Of a stretch of DNA of 64,000 nt, positions 16,665-25,409 are shown piece by piece. Both the position numbers and the translations under genes were made by a program. Position 1 is the first letter of the stretch, and every line of letters begins with the position of its first letter. A model generated the notes under the pieces. That model was not told the origin of the DNA. It did not search any database and saw nothing but the letters and a program-made list of their open reading frames with translations. The DNA lies in contig DAOUHB010000079.1 in NCBI GenBank assembly GCA_034428935.1, forward strand, positions 1 to 64,000, in the 5' to 3' direction. This stretch comes from JAAYZQ01 sp034428935. Lineage in GTDB: Bacteria; Chloroflexota; Anaerolineae; JAAYZQ01.

Positions 16665-17813
16665 ATGAGAATCAGAGTCCGTCTGGGAGCAGTGCTCTGC
16701 ACCTGCATCCTGCTCCCCAGTCTATTGCTGGCTTGCGGCTCCACGGAGCCCGTCCCCACGGCACCGGCCCCCACGATGACGCCGGGCACGGAGCCGACAA
16801 CAGAGGCATCGCCCACGACGGAAGCGCCCACGGAGGCGCCGGTCACCCAGGCTTCACCAACGGAAGCGCCCGCCACCGACACGCCACCAACCCAGGCGCC
16901 CGCTACCCAGGCACCGGCCACACAAGCGCCGGCTGCCACTGCCACCTCCCTGCCTACGCCCGAGCCCGGAGCCGAGCCGGCCTACGACGGCCAGGACAGC
17001 CCGGCAGCCCTTCTCGCGTCTTATGTTAACGCCATCAACCGCCAGGAGTACGAGCGGGCCTGGGAGTACTGGGAGAGCCCGCCCAACCCGACGTTCGAGG
17101 ACTTTCAAGCGGGCTTTGCGGACACCGAGTCGGTGCTGCTGGCCGTCCGGCCGCCGGCGTGGTTCGGCGCGGCGGCGGGCAGCGTCTATGCCCCCATTGC
17201 CACCCTGCTGCTGACGACCAACACCGACGGCAGCCAGCAGAACTTTCTGGGATGCTATATCGCACGGCGGCAGAACGTGGACCCCGCGGGCGACAGCCGC
17301 TGGTGGCTGTACGACGCCACGGTCAACCCCGCCCCCGACGATAGCTCCGCCGCCATCATGCTGGTGGACGCCTGCGAGCAGGTTCCGCCTCCCGGCTCCA
17401 CGGAGCCCGAATACGATGACCAGGGCAGCCCAGTGGCCCTCCTGGCGTCCTACATCAACGCCATCAATCGCCGGGAGTACGAGCGGGCGTGGGCATACTG
17501 GGACAGCCCCCCCAACCCGACCTTCGAGGACTTTCAAGAGGGCTTTGCCGGAACCGACGAAGCGTTCCTCGTCGTGAGCCCTCCCACGAACTTTGAGGGC
17601 GCGGCGGGCAGCGTATACACCTCCGTGCCGGCGGTCCTCATGGCCACCCAATCGGCCAGCGGCCGGCAGGCCTTCGTGGGATGCTACGTCCTGCGCCGCT
17701 CCAACGTAGACGACACACCGCCCGAGTGGCACCTGTACGACGCCACCATCAGCGAGCTGTCGACCGGCTCGCCCGGCGTGGATCTGCTGGCCAGCGCCTG
17801 CCCGGCGCCATAA
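16665..17813 (+). CDS. Secreted lipoprotein with tandemly duplicated domain
   Basis: A 382-residue lipoprotein. The signal peptide ends in LLLAC with lipid-attachment Cys24. Residues 28-100 are a low-complexity Pro/Thr/Ala/Glu linker, which probably spans the cell-wall zone. Two copies of a domain of about 130 residues follow (about 104-240 and 243-382). The shared landmarks are LLASYxNAINRxEYERAW, SPPNPTFEDFQ and GCYxxRRxNVD. The family resembles NTF2-like small stress or binding domains in its helix-first pattern, but I cannot assign a function. The start is chosen at 16665 for its GAGGAG site. Confidence 0.8.
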   Translation: MRIRVRLGAVLCTCILLPSLLLACGSTEPVPTAPAPTMTPGTEPTTEASPTTEAPTEAPVTQASPTEAPATDTPPTQAPATQAPATQAPAATATSLPTPEPGAEPAYDGQDSPAALLASYVNAINRQEYERAWEYWESPPNPTFEDFQAGFADTESVLLAVRPPAWFGAAAGSVYAPIATLLLTTNTDGSQQNFLGCYIARRQNVDPAGDSRWWLYDATVNPAPDDSSAAIMLVDACEQVPPPGSTEPEYDDQGSPVALLASYINAINRREYERAWAYWDSPPNPTFEDFQEGFAGTDEAFLVVSPPTNFEGAAGSVYTSVPAVLMATQSASGRQAFVGCYVLRRSNVDDTPPEWHLYDATISELSTGSPGVDLLASACPAP

Positions 17814-17824
17814 CGTCAGCCGGA

Positions 17825-17880
17825 AACCCGGCCGCTCGCGCGTGGCGGCATAGGTTACACAGCGCGTGAGCGGCCGGGTT
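17825..17880. terminator. Bidirectional stem-loop between convergent genes
   Basis: AACCCGGCCGCTC at 17825-17837 pairs with GAGCGGCCGGGTT at 17868-17880, with further GCGC pairing inside. It separates two convergent lipoprotein genes. There is no long T-run, so termination may be partial or Rho-assisted. Confidence 0.65.
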
Positions 17881-17894
17881 GTGCACGAAGGGGC

Positions 17895-18491
17895 CTATTG
17901 GCCCAGGGGCGCGGCCGACTGGATCATCGCATCCAGCACGGGCTGGAGGGCCTCCAGGTCGCCGGCCGTCGGCGCCGACGCATAGAAGTCATAGCCTCTC
18001 CGCAGGCCACCCTCGGTCGTCACCACCAGGACGTGGGTCTCTACGGCGGCGACCGGCGCCTGGCCCTCGCCTTCGGCAGGGCCGTAGACATTCACGGTGA
18101 CGCGGCGGGCCTGCCCCCACGACACGGCGGCGGGCTCTGACGACAGGATTTCAGCGCCGGCGGGCAGCAGCGCCGCCTCCGGCTCCGCCGGGGGCTGCAG
18201 CTCGACCCAAGCCAAACCCACGCGCTGCTCTTCCACCTCGGGCGCCGCCCACGCCCAGTCGGGCTCCAGGCGCTCCCAGCCGGCCGGCGGCTGCAGGCGC
18301 AGCCCGGCCTCCGGGATCTCGACCGGCTCTCCCACGGGCGCTACCGTCTCCAGGGCCGTGGGGGCCGGCGCGGCCGTCGACACGGCGGTCGGTTCTCCGG
18401 TAATGACAGGCGCTGCGGCCGGCGTGGAAGTCGCTCCACAGGCGGCCAGCAGCAACAGGCTCAAAAGGACACACACTTTCAATAGCTTCAA
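17895..18491 (-). CDS. Putative lipoprotein (PsbP/LpqN-like size), function unknown
   Basis: A 198-residue lipoprotein with a signal peptide (LLKVCVLLSLLLLAAC) and an Ala/Pro/Thr linker. The globular part begins with EIPEAGLRLQPPAGWE, a pattern common in small secreted proteins that bind lipids or metabolites, and ends with DLEALQPVLDAMIQS. The start is a TTG at 18491 with AAGGAG eight bases upstream; no ATG fits. It is the last gene of a minus-strand group after the alpha/beta hydrolase and the glycerophosphodiesterase. Confidence 0.75.
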   Translation of the reverse strand: MKLLKVCVLLSLLLLAACGATSTPAAAPVITGEPTAVSTAAPAPTALETVAPVGEPVEIPEAGLRLQPPAGWERLEPDWAWAAPEVEEQRVGLAWVELQPPAEPEAALLPAGAEILSSEPAAVSWGQARRVTVNVYGPAEGEGQAPVAAVETHVLVVTTEGGLRRGYDFYASAPTAGDLEALQPVLDAMIQSAAPLGQ

Positions 18492-18543
18492 AGCAAACGC
18501 TCCTTGTTGGATTTCGGACGGCAAGGCCTGGCGCGGCGGCCCG

Positions 18544-19317
18544 TCACCTGCCGGCCGGGCCGCGGCCGAGGGCCCTGGCCGTGGCCCCGGGGTCGTCAGA
18601 GAGCACGGCGTCGCACCCCAGGCGCCGGTACCACCCGAGGCGCCGGTCGGGTGCGGGATCGAGGGGGCAGACAAACTGCCCGCGCCGGTGGGCGAGCCAC
18701 ATGTAGAGGGGGTTGACGAGGAGCAGCGGCCAGAGGGGGCCGAGCATCTCCACGCCGGGCAGCGGCCAGGCGCGCGACAGGGTAATCCAGCCGATGGGCA
18801 GGTGGGGAGCCACGGTCTGAACGGCCCGCAGCCGGGCCAGGGAGAACGAGAGCAACAGCGCGCGTTCGCCGATCCCTGCCGCGTCCAGCTCGGCGGCCAG
18901 CCGCCGCCCGACGCCGGCCTCCAGGAAACGGTCGGTCTTGAGCTCCAGGGCGAGGGCGACCGTGGGCGGCAGCAGGGCGGCGGTTTCGGCCAGGGTTGGC
19001 ACGCGCTCGGCGGCATGGTCCGGCCGGCCACATGCCGCGCTCAACCCTTGCAGCTCGGCCAGGGTCATGCGCGCCACCTCACCGCTGCCGTCCGTCGTCC
19101 GGTCCACCGTGGCGTCGTGGATGCAGACAAATACACCGTCGGCCGTGAGGTGCAGGTCCGTCTCGATGATGTCTGCGCCGTCGGCCAGGGCATGCCGGAA
19201 GGCAGCGAGGGTATTCTCGGGGCACGCAACGCGGTTGCCGCGATGGGCCATCAGGTAGGGCCTGGGCCTTCCCTGAAAAGCGGGCGCCAGCCGGTCGGCG
19301 ATGGACAGTCCATCCAT
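18544..19317 (-). CDS. Glycerophosphodiester phosphodiesterase
   Basis: A 257-residue enzyme of the GDPD family, which hydrolyses glycerophosphodiesters to glycerol 3-phosphate and an alcohol. The TIM-barrel motifs are in place. They are AHRGN near the N-terminus, PENTLAAF, the metal-binding Glu/Asp in IIETDLHLTADG, VCIHDATVDRTTDG with the catalytic His, and ALELK. There is no signal peptide, so it is probably cytoplasmic. The ATG at 19317 follows the upstream hydrolase stop by two bases with GGAG upstream, so the two are probably translated together. Confidence 0.92.
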   Translation of the reverse strand: MDGLSIADRLAPAFQGRPRPYLMAHRGNRVACPENTLAAFRHALADGADIIETDLHLTADGVFVCIHDATVDRTTDGSGEVARMTLAELQGLSAACGRPDHAAERVPTLAETAALLPPTVALALELKTDRFLEAGVGRRLAAELDAAGIGERALLLSFSLARLRAVQTVAPHLPIGWITLSRAWPLPGVEMLGPLWPLLLVNPLYMWLAHRRGQFVCPLDPAPDRRLGWYRRLGCDAVLSDDPGATARALGRGPAGR

Positions 19318-19319
19318 GG

Positions 19320-20351
19320 CTATGCTCCGCCGGCGCCCGGCTCCTCTTGCCAGTCGGCGGCCAGGAAGGCGGCGATCTGCTCGTTGACGCCGGCCGCGGC
19401 CTCCCAGTGCACCCAGTGGCCCATGCCCGGAAAGTAGCGAAGCCACATCCCGGGCACCCAGGCGCCCACGCCCTCGGTCAGCTCGATGCCCAGGGCGGGG
19501 TCCGCGGTGCCCCACACCAGGAGGGTGGGCCGCTGGATGTCGGCCGTGCGGCGGGCCGGGGGAAAGCGAACGGCGGCCCGGTACCAGTTGAGGGCAGCCG
19601 ACATGGCCCCCGGCTGCGCCATGGCAGCGGCCAGGACCTCCAGGTCCTCGGCAGCAAAGGCGTCGCTCGTGCCGAGCTTCTGGAAAAAGGCCCGGGCCGT
19701 GGCCCGGGGTGAGACGGTCAGCAGCGCCTCGGGCAGCCACGGAATCTGGAAAAAGAGAGCGTAGGTGGACCGCAGGCGCTGCATCCAGCCCTTGCGCATC
19801 TCGCGGGCCATGGCCCGCGGGTGCGGTGCATTGAGGATGACGAGGCGGTCCACGACCTCGGGATAGTCCATGGCCAGGCGCCAGGCGACGATGCCGCCCC
19901 AGTCATGGCCGACGATGACGGCCTTCTGCCGCCCCAGATCGCGGAGGACGGCCAGCACGTCGGCGGTCAGGTGGTCCAGGCCATAGTCGGCCACCTCGCC
20001 CGGCTTGTCGCTGAGGTTGTAGCCCCGCTGGTCCAAAGCCACGACTCGGTAGCCCATCTGGACCAGGGCCGGGATCTGCCTGGCCCAGCCGTACCAGCAG
20101 TCGGGAAAGCCGTGCAGCAACAGGGCCAGGGGGCCATCCTCCGGCCCCGCCTCGACCGCGTGCAGCCGCACGCCGTCGCCGGCCAGCATCCTGCTGCGCA
20201 CGGCCGGCTCCAGTGCCTGCATGGCGCGATCCGCGATGTGGCCGGCACGGTCCGCCAGGGCCAGGCGCTGCTGGCGCCTCTTCCACAGCCAGGCGGCCGC
20301 CACCCCGCCGGCCACGCCCAGCGCAAACGGCCATCCTCTCAATCGTTTCAT
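19320..20351 (-). CDS. Alpha/beta hydrolase, epoxide hydrolase/dehalogenase-like
   Basis: A 343-residue alpha/beta hydrolase with an N-terminal membrane anchor (GWPFALGVAGGVAAAWLW). The oxyanion motif is LLHGFPD, the nucleophile elbow is VGHDWGG (an Asp nucleophile, as in epoxide hydrolases and haloalkane or haloacetate dehalogenases), and the catalytic His is in FPGMGHWVHWE. The segment RGYNLSDKP after the second strand is typical of the epoxide-hydrolase subgroup. The start at 20351 is preceded by GGAGGG. Its neighbour is a phosphodiesterase, but no shared pathway is evident. Confidence 0.88.
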   Translation of the reverse strand: MKRLRGWPFALGVAGGVAAAWLWKRRQQRLALADRAGHIADRAMQALEPAVRSRMLAGDGVRLHAVEAGPEDGPLALLLHGFPDCWYGWARQIPALVQMGYRVVALDQRGYNLSDKPGEVADYGLDHLTADVLAVLRDLGRQKAVIVGHDWGGIVAWRLAMDYPEVVDRLVILNAPHPRAMAREMRKGWMQRLRSTYALFFQIPWLPEALLTVSPRATARAFFQKLGTSDAFAAEDLEVLAAAMAQPGAMSAALNWYRAAVRFPPARRTADIQRPTLLVWGTADPALGIELTEGVGAWVPGMWLRYFPGMGHWVHWEAAAGVNEQIAAFLAADWQEEPGAGGA

Positions 20352-20498
20352 GTCCGTCCCTCCAGGTGCAAGCTGTTCCCGTGAGCCAGTGCGGGCGGTC
20401 CTCATTGCCGGCTCAGTGTACCATGGGCGCCAGCAATCGTCAAGCGGTGCCTGCCGTGCAAAAGCAGGCCGAACCTGGTATTTTGCACCCGGTTGTAG

Positions 20499-20504
20499 TA
20501 TAAT
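20499..20504 (+). promoter_or_regulatory. -10 element of the phosphofructokinase gene
   Basis: TATAAT about 50 bp upstream of the start codon. A matching -35 at 17 bp (TGGTAT) is poor, so only the -10 is claimed. Confidence 0.45.
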
Positions 20505-20554
20505 CGCCCCGTGAATCACGTTCGACCGAGTCGTATGCGAGCGGGAGGATAAGG

Positions 20555-22789
20555 ATGGCGGAGCATCGCGAGAACCTGGGGGTCCTGACCAGCGGAGGGG
20601 ATGCGGCGGGGATGAATGCCGCCGTGCGGGCGGTCATCCGTACCGGGCTGGCCAACGGCGTTGACGTATACGCGATTTACGAAGGCTACCACGGCATGGT
20701 CCTCGGCGGCGATCATATCCGCAAGATGACGTGGGAGGACGCCGGGGGCATCCTGCACCAGGGCGGGACCATCATCGGCACGGCCCGCAGCGTCGAATTT
20801 CGCAGCCGGGAGGGTCGCAGGCGGGCAGCCCACAACCTGGTGCGCCACGACATCGACCACCTGGTGGTCATCGGCGGCGACGGCTCTCTCACCGGCGCGA
20901 ACATTTTTCGGCAGGAGTGGCCGGAGCTCATCGCCGAATTGCTGGCCGCCGGCGAGATCGACGAGGAGACGGCGGCCGCGCATCCCCACCTGTACGTCGC
21001 CGGGCTGGTGGGCTCCATCGACAACGACATGTTTGGCACCGACATGACCATCGGCGCCGACACGGCCCTGCACCGCATCCAGGAAGCCGTCGACGCCATC
21101 ACCAGCACAGCCGCCAGCCACCAGCGCACCTTTGTCGTGGAGGTCATGGGCCGCAACTGCGGCTACCTGGCCCTCATGAGCGCCCTGGCCACGGGCGCCA
21201 ACTGGGTGCTCCTGCCCGAGAGCCCGCCCGACGTGGACGATTGGGAGAGACAGATGTGCGAGACCCTGCGCGCCGGCCGGCAGAGCGGCCGCCGCCACAG
21301 CATCGTCATGATCGCCGAGGGGGCTCGCACGCGTGAAGGAACGCCCATTACCAGCGAGTACGTCAGCCAGGTGCTTCAGGAACGCCTGGGCGAAGAGGTG
21401 CGCATCACCATCCTGGGCCACGTGCAGCGCGGGGGCGCACCCAGCGCCTTTGACCGCTACATGAGCACCATCCTGGGCCACGCCGCCTTGAAGGAGCTGA
21501 TGCACCTCGGCCCCGACGATCCGGCCAAGGTGGTGGGCATTCGCCAGCACGACGTCATCTGCTCGCCGCTGATGGAGAACGTCACGAAAACTCGCGAGGT
21601 GGCCGAGGCGATTGCCAACCAGAATTACGGCCTGGCCATGGCCATGCGCGGCGGCAGCTTCTCGGATTCGTTCCGCATCCTGCGCACGCTGCTCCGGGCC
21701 CAGCCTCACACGCCGCAGCCGGACCACAAGCAGCTCCGCCTGGCCGTCCTGCACTGCGGCTCGCCGGCGCCCGGGATGAACACCGCCGTGCGCGCTGCCG
21801 TGCGCCTCGGCATCGATCAGGGCCACAAGATGCTGGCCGTGCGCAACGGGTTCGTGGGCCTGGTCAACGGCGACATTGTCGAGATGGACTGGATGAGCGT
21901 CACCGGCTGGGTGTCGCGTGGGGGTGCGGAGTTGGGCACCAATCGCAAGGTGCCCGAGGGCAGCGACTTTTACGCTATCGCCCGCCAGTTGGAGGCCCAC
22001 GAGATCGACGGCCTGCTCATGATCGGCGGCTGGACCGGGTACGAGGCCGCGTATCAGCTCTTTATCCGGCGCAACGAGTTCCCCAGCTTTAACATCCCCA
22101 TCGTCTGCTTGCCCGCCTCCATCGACAACAACCTGCCCGGCTCCGAGCTAAGCATCGGCTCGGACACGGCGCTGAACAACATTGTCGCCGACGTGGACAA
22201 GATCAAGCAGTCGGCCGTTGCCTCGCGGCGCTGTTTCGTCGTGGAGGTGATGGGCCGCGACTGCGGTTACCTGGCCCAGATGAGCGGGCTCTCGACGGGA
22301 GCGGAGCGCACCTACCTGCCGGAGGAGGGAATCACCCTCTCGGACCTCAGGACCGACGTGAACCAGCTCATCCATAGCTTCACCCAGGGCAAGCGCCTGG
22401 GCCTCATGATCCGCAACGAAAACGCCGACGCGTTCTACACGACGCCCTTCCTGGTGGCGCTCTTTGAGAAGGAGGGGGGCGCGCTATTTGACGTGCGCCA
22501 GGCCATCCTGGGACACGTTCAGCAGGGCGGCAATCCCTCGCCCTTTGATCGCATCCAGGCCACACGCCTGGCGGCCAAGTGCATCGACCATATCATCGAG
22601 GAGGCGGGCAAGGACCAGCCGGCAAGCGCCTTTGCCGGTTTGCAGGAGGGACGCGTCCAGTTCGTCAGCTTGGAGGACTGGCCCCGATTGCTGGCCAAGC
22701 ACGCCCAGCGGCCCGCAGTCCAGTGGTGGCTGGAACTGCGGCCCATCGCCCAGCTCATGGCCCAATCCGGGCCGGAGGTCATCGAGTAG
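20555..22789 (+). CDS. pfkA: Double-domain, eukaryote-type ATP-dependent 6-phosphofructokinase
   Basis: A 744-residue fusion of two PFK domains, about twice the usual bacterial length. It would phosphorylate fructose 6-phosphate in glycolysis. The N-half (1-385) has GGDG at 107-110, whose Gly indicates ATP rather than pyrophosphate use. It also has GSIDND at 153-158 with the catalytic Asp, GTDMTIGADTALHRI, MGRNCGY and GHVQRGG. The C-half (about 395-744) keeps the fold, but the ATP motif is GGWT at 491-494 and the catalytic motif is SIDNN at 522-526, so it is probably regulatory. This asymmetry is the classic animal/fungal arrangement. GGGAGGATAAGG precedes the ATG. Confidence 0.93.
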   Translation: MAEHRENLGVLTSGGDAAGMNAAVRAVIRTGLANGVDVYAIYEGYHGMVLGGDHIRKMTWEDAGGILHQGGTIIGTARSVEFRSREGRRRAAHNLVRHDIDHLVVIGGDGSLTGANIFRQEWPELIAELLAAGEIDEETAAAHPHLYVAGLVGSIDNDMFGTDMTIGADTALHRIQEAVDAITSTAASHQRTFVVEVMGRNCGYLALMSALATGANWVLLPESPPDVDDWERQMCETLRAGRQSGRRHSIVMIAEGARTREGTPITSEYVSQVLQERLGEEVRITILGHVQRGGAPSAFDRYMSTILGHAALKELMHLGPDDPAKVVGIRQHDVICSPLMENVTKTREVAEAIANQNYGLAMAMRGGSFSDSFRILRTLLRAQPHTPQPDHKQLRLAVLHCGSPAPGMNTAVRAAVRLGIDQGHKMLAVRNGFVGLVNGDIVEMDWMSVTGWVSRGGAELGTNRKVPEGSDFYAIARQLEAHEIDGLLMIGGWTGYEAAYQLFIRRNEFPSFNIPIVCLPASIDNNLPGSELSIGSDTALNNIVADVDKIKQSAVASRRCFVVEVMGRDCGYLAQMSGLSTGAERTYLPEEGITLSDLRTDVNQLIHSFTQGKRLGLMIRNENADAFYTTPFLVALFEKEGGALFDVRQAILGHVQQGGNPSPFDRIQATRLAAKCIDHIIEEAGKDQPASAFAGLQEGRVQFVSLEDWPRLLAKHAQRPAVQWWLELRPIAQLMAQSGPEVIE

Positions 22790-22868
22790 CCCGCGCTCGA
22801 ACACCGGGTCGAGGACTAACAGCGCAAAGCGCTGCCACCAGCTCTCCCGGTGGCGCACGACCGCATGT

Positions 22869-24251
22869 TCACGCACGCGGAAGGGTAAAGTGGAAGGCGG
22901 TTCCCTGGCCGGGGGTGCTCTCGGCCCAGATGTCGGTGCCGTGGGCGAGCACCAACTCCCGGGCGATGGCCAGTCCCAGCCCGCTCCCCTGGCCTATCCG
23001 GCTGCCCCGCCAGAAACGGTCAAAGACGTGGGGCAGGTCCTCGGGAGGAATGCCGGGGCCGTCGTCGGCCACAGTGACCCGCACCCTATCGCCCTGGGGC
23101 ACGGCGCTGACGACGACCCGGGTGCTGCCGGCGGCGTGGCGCAGGGCGTTGGATACGAGGTTGGCGACGACCTGTCGCACTCGATGCCTGTCGATGCTTA
23201 CCGGGGTAAGGTCGGGTGCCAACTCCAGGCACAGGGCCGGCCCCTGCCCCGTCGAGCACTCGAAGCCAGGCAGCATGCCCCGGAGCAGGGGGCCCAGGTC
23301 GGTCGGCTGCCGCTCGAGGCGCAGTTGGCCGGCCTCCGCCTGGGCCAGCGCCTGCAAGTCGTCCACCAGGCGCCCCAGGACCATGGTCTCTTCGTGCAGC
23401 GAGGCCAGGACGTCGTCAGAGGGCTCGTACACCCCATCCTGGATGGCTTCCAGGTCGCTGCGCATGACGCTCAGGGGCGTGCGCAGCTCGTGGGCCACGT
23501 CCGACAGCAGGTTGCGGCGCAGCGTCTCCTGGCGAGCCAGGGAGCGGGCCATGTGGTTAAAGGTACGGCCCAAGTGCCCGATCTCGTCGCTGCCGCGGAC
23601 GCGCACCTGGGGCACGTCATCGGCCGTGACGGGATCGGCCAGCCGGCCGGCGGCCTCGGTCAGGGCCCGGAGGGGTGCTGTGAGCTGCCGCGCCAGCAAC
23701 AATCCTAACAACAGCGCCAGCCCGGCGGCCAGTAACCCGGCCAGCCAGAAAGAGCGGTTGACCTCTGCCAGGAACTCGGCCTCCAGGCCCTCGTGGACCG
23801 TCCCGCCCGGCGTGACCAGGACGACGCCGACCCGCTCGCCGTCGACGTCCACGGGCACACCCAGGGCCAGCTCGGTTTCGGACAGTCGAGCGCCTGCCAG
23901 GCCGCCCGCCGAATCGGCGATGAGCCGGCCATCGGCGCCAGCCAGGAGAATGCGGTCCGTGCCTGTGGCCGCTACCGGCCCCCCCTGCCCGCGGCGCTGG
24001 CCGCCGCCCTGTTCGGGCTGAAGGCCGGCCATCCAGTCCTCCACGCCCGACCAGCTCCCCACGCGCCGGTAATAGGCCGCGAACTCGGGCGCCAACTGCT
24101 CGGCACGCCGCTGTTTGCCCTGGCTGACGTACAACTCGAACTGGCGCGTCGTGACCGTGTTGGCGTGCACCGCCACCAATCCCACGGCGACGAGGGCCAC
24201 GAGCACAAAGCCCGCGGCTAGCTTGACCCACAGACTGCCCAGCCGTTCCAT
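22869..24251 (-). CDS. Sensor histidine kinase (BaeS-like)
   Basis: A 460-residue membrane kinase. Helix 1 is at about 10-30, an extracytoplasmic sensor of about 130 residues follows, helix 2 is at about 170-190, then a HAMP domain. HisKA carries the phospho-acceptor in DVAHELRTPLSV. HATPase boxes are the N box (NLVSNALRHA), DDGPGIP, and GSGLGLAIAREL. Its start overlaps the response regulator stop in an ATGA, so the pair is co-translated. The sensor has a Gly/Gln-rich insert (EQGGGQRRGQGG). The signal is unknown; the adjacent redox genes suggest envelope or redox state. Confidence 0.92.
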   Translation of the reverse strand: MERLGSLWVKLAAGFVLVALVAVGLVAVHANTVTTRQFELYVSQGKQRRAEQLAPEFAAYYRRVGSWSGVEDWMAGLQPEQGGGQRRGQGGPVAATGTDRILLAGADGRLIADSAGGLAGARLSETELALGVPVDVDGERVGVVLVTPGGTVHEGLEAEFLAEVNRSFWLAGLLAAGLALLLGLLLARQLTAPLRALTEAAGRLADPVTADDVPQVRVRGSDEIGHLGRTFNHMARSLARQETLRRNLLSDVAHELRTPLSVMRSDLEAIQDGVYEPSDDVLASLHEETMVLGRLVDDLQALAQAEAGQLRLERQPTDLGPLLRGMLPGFECSTGQGPALCLELAPDLTPVSIDRHRVRQVVANLVSNALRHAAGSTRVVVSAVPQGDRVRVTVADDGPGIPPEDLPHVFDRFWRGSRIGQGSGLGLAIARELVLAHGTDIWAESTPGQGTAFHFTLPRA

Positions 24252-24940
24252 CAGTCCTCGGCAAACTTGTAGCCGACGCCATACACGGTCAGGATGTAGC
24301 GCGGGTTCCTGGCATCCGGCTCGATCTTCTGGCGGAGGTTCTTCACGTGAGCGTCCACGGTGCGCTCGTAGCCCTCGAAGGCATAGCCCTGTACCCGGTC
24401 CAGGAGCTCCAGCCGGGTGAAGACACGGCCCGGGTTCCGCGCCAGGACGACCAGCAGCTCGAACTCGGTGACGGTCAGCTCAATGGGCTGGCCGGCGACC
24501 GTTACCCGCCGCCGCTCCAGGTCGATGCTAACGTCGCCCGCCACGACGGTTGGCGGCGGCGCATCGTGCTCGCCGCTGGCCCGGCGCAGCACCGCGCGCA
24601 CGCGCGCCACCAGCTCCCGCGGGCTGAAGGGCTTGGTGACATAGTCATCGGCGCCCAGTTCCAGTCCGATGAGCTTGTCGGTCTCGTCCACCCGCGCGGT
24701 CAGCATGATGATGGGCAAGTCCGATTCCTTGCGGATGGCCCGCGCCACGTCCAGCCCGTCCACGCCGGGCAGCCCCAGGTCGAGGATGACCAGGGCCGGC
24801 CGCTCGTGACGAAAGGCGGCCAGGGCCGTCCGGCCGTCCCCGGCTGCCACCACCCGATAGCCCGTCTCCTCGAGGTAGGCGCGCACCGTCTTGACAATTT
24901 TGGGCTCGTCGTCCACGACGAGGATCGTCTCTCCGCTCAT
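24251..24940 (-). CDS. OmpR/PhoB-family response regulator
   Basis: A 229-residue regulator. The receiver has VVDDEPK, the acceptor Asp in LVILDLGLPG, the Thr in MLTAR and the Lys in YVTKPFSPREL. The C-terminal winged helix (about 130-228) includes LTVTEFELLVVLARNPGRVFTR and the recognition region RTVDAHVKNLRQKI. I chose the ATG at 24940 because it begins directly before the first beta strand and lies downstream of a good promoter. OmpR-type regulators bind direct repeats with 11-bp spacing, and three such repeats are found at 27039-27071. Confidence 0.93.
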   Translation of the reverse strand: MSGETILVVDDEPKIVKTVRAYLEETGYRVVAAGDGRTALAAFRHERPALVILDLGLPGVDGLDVARAIRKESDLPIIMLTARVDETDKLIGLELGADDYVTKPFSPRELVARVRAVLRRASGEHDAPPPTVVAGDVSIDLERRRVTVAGQPIELTVTEFELLVVLARNPGRVFTRLELLDRVQGYAFEGYERTVDAHVKNLRQKIEPDARNPRYILTVYGVGYKFAED

Positions 24941-24964
24941 CTGTGACCCCCCATACTCGGCTTC

Positions 24965-24993
24965 AGCATACCTCAAGGCAAAGACCCTGTCAA
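24965..24993 (-). promoter_or_regulatory. sigma70-like promoter of the two-component operon
   Basis: TTGACA (24988-24993), a 17-bp spacer and TATGCT (24965-24970) on the minus strand, 24 bp before the regulator's start codon. Confidence 0.7.
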
Positions 24994-25107
24994 ATGGCAA
25001 GCCGGGGCGATTGCACCGCCCGGCCGCGTAACTCTTTGGCGAGATTTCCGTCTATCTTTAGTAGTACCTGTCAATGCAGAACGGTTCCGGGCACAAGGAG
25101 GTGGACT

Positions 25108-25350
25108 GTGAACAGCGACGACGTCCAGACCCAGGGTAAGGAGTTCTTCGGAGCCAAGCCGCTGCCGCCGCTGGACCCCGAGATGTGCCGGGTGTTCTTC
25201 CTGGCCGTCGGGGTAGGGGCATTGGCCGTTGTCCTTGGTTGGGCGCTCGCGGGTATGGCGTCCGTCCTGTTTGGACTTCTGGCCCTGTGGCTTGCAGGCC
25301 ACCTGGCAGCCGCTCCTGCCCTCGGCGACGAGGAGCCTCACGAAGCGTAA
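25108..25350 (+). CDS. Small membrane protein, unknown function
   Basis: An 80-residue protein beginning at a GTG with AAGGAG seven bases upstream. A hydrophilic N-terminus of about 25 residues, with LPPLDPEM before the membrane part, is followed by two closely spaced hydrophobic segments (VFFLAVGVGALAVVLGWAL and SVLFGLLALWLAGHL) and a short acidic tail. No family is recognised. It lies between the two-component operon and the redox block and ends at a strong terminator, so it is a self-contained unit. Confidence 0.65.
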   Translation: MNSDDVQTQGKEFFGAKPLPPLDPEMCRVFFLAVGVGALAVVLGWALAGMASVLFGLLALWLAGHLAAAPALGDEEPHEA

Positions 25351-25355
25351 GAACC

Positions 25356-25387
25356 GTGTGCCCCGGGGCGACTCTCCCGGGGCACAC
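25356..25387. terminator. Strong stem-loop between convergent genes
   Basis: A perfect 12-bp stem, GTGTGCCCCGGG at 25356-25367 with its complement at 25376-25387, loop of eight bases. It lies between a small membrane protein gene and a convergent secreted-protein gene and probably ends both transcripts. Confidence 0.75.
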
Positions 25388-25409
25388 GTTGTATACACTG
25401 GCGGCGGAC

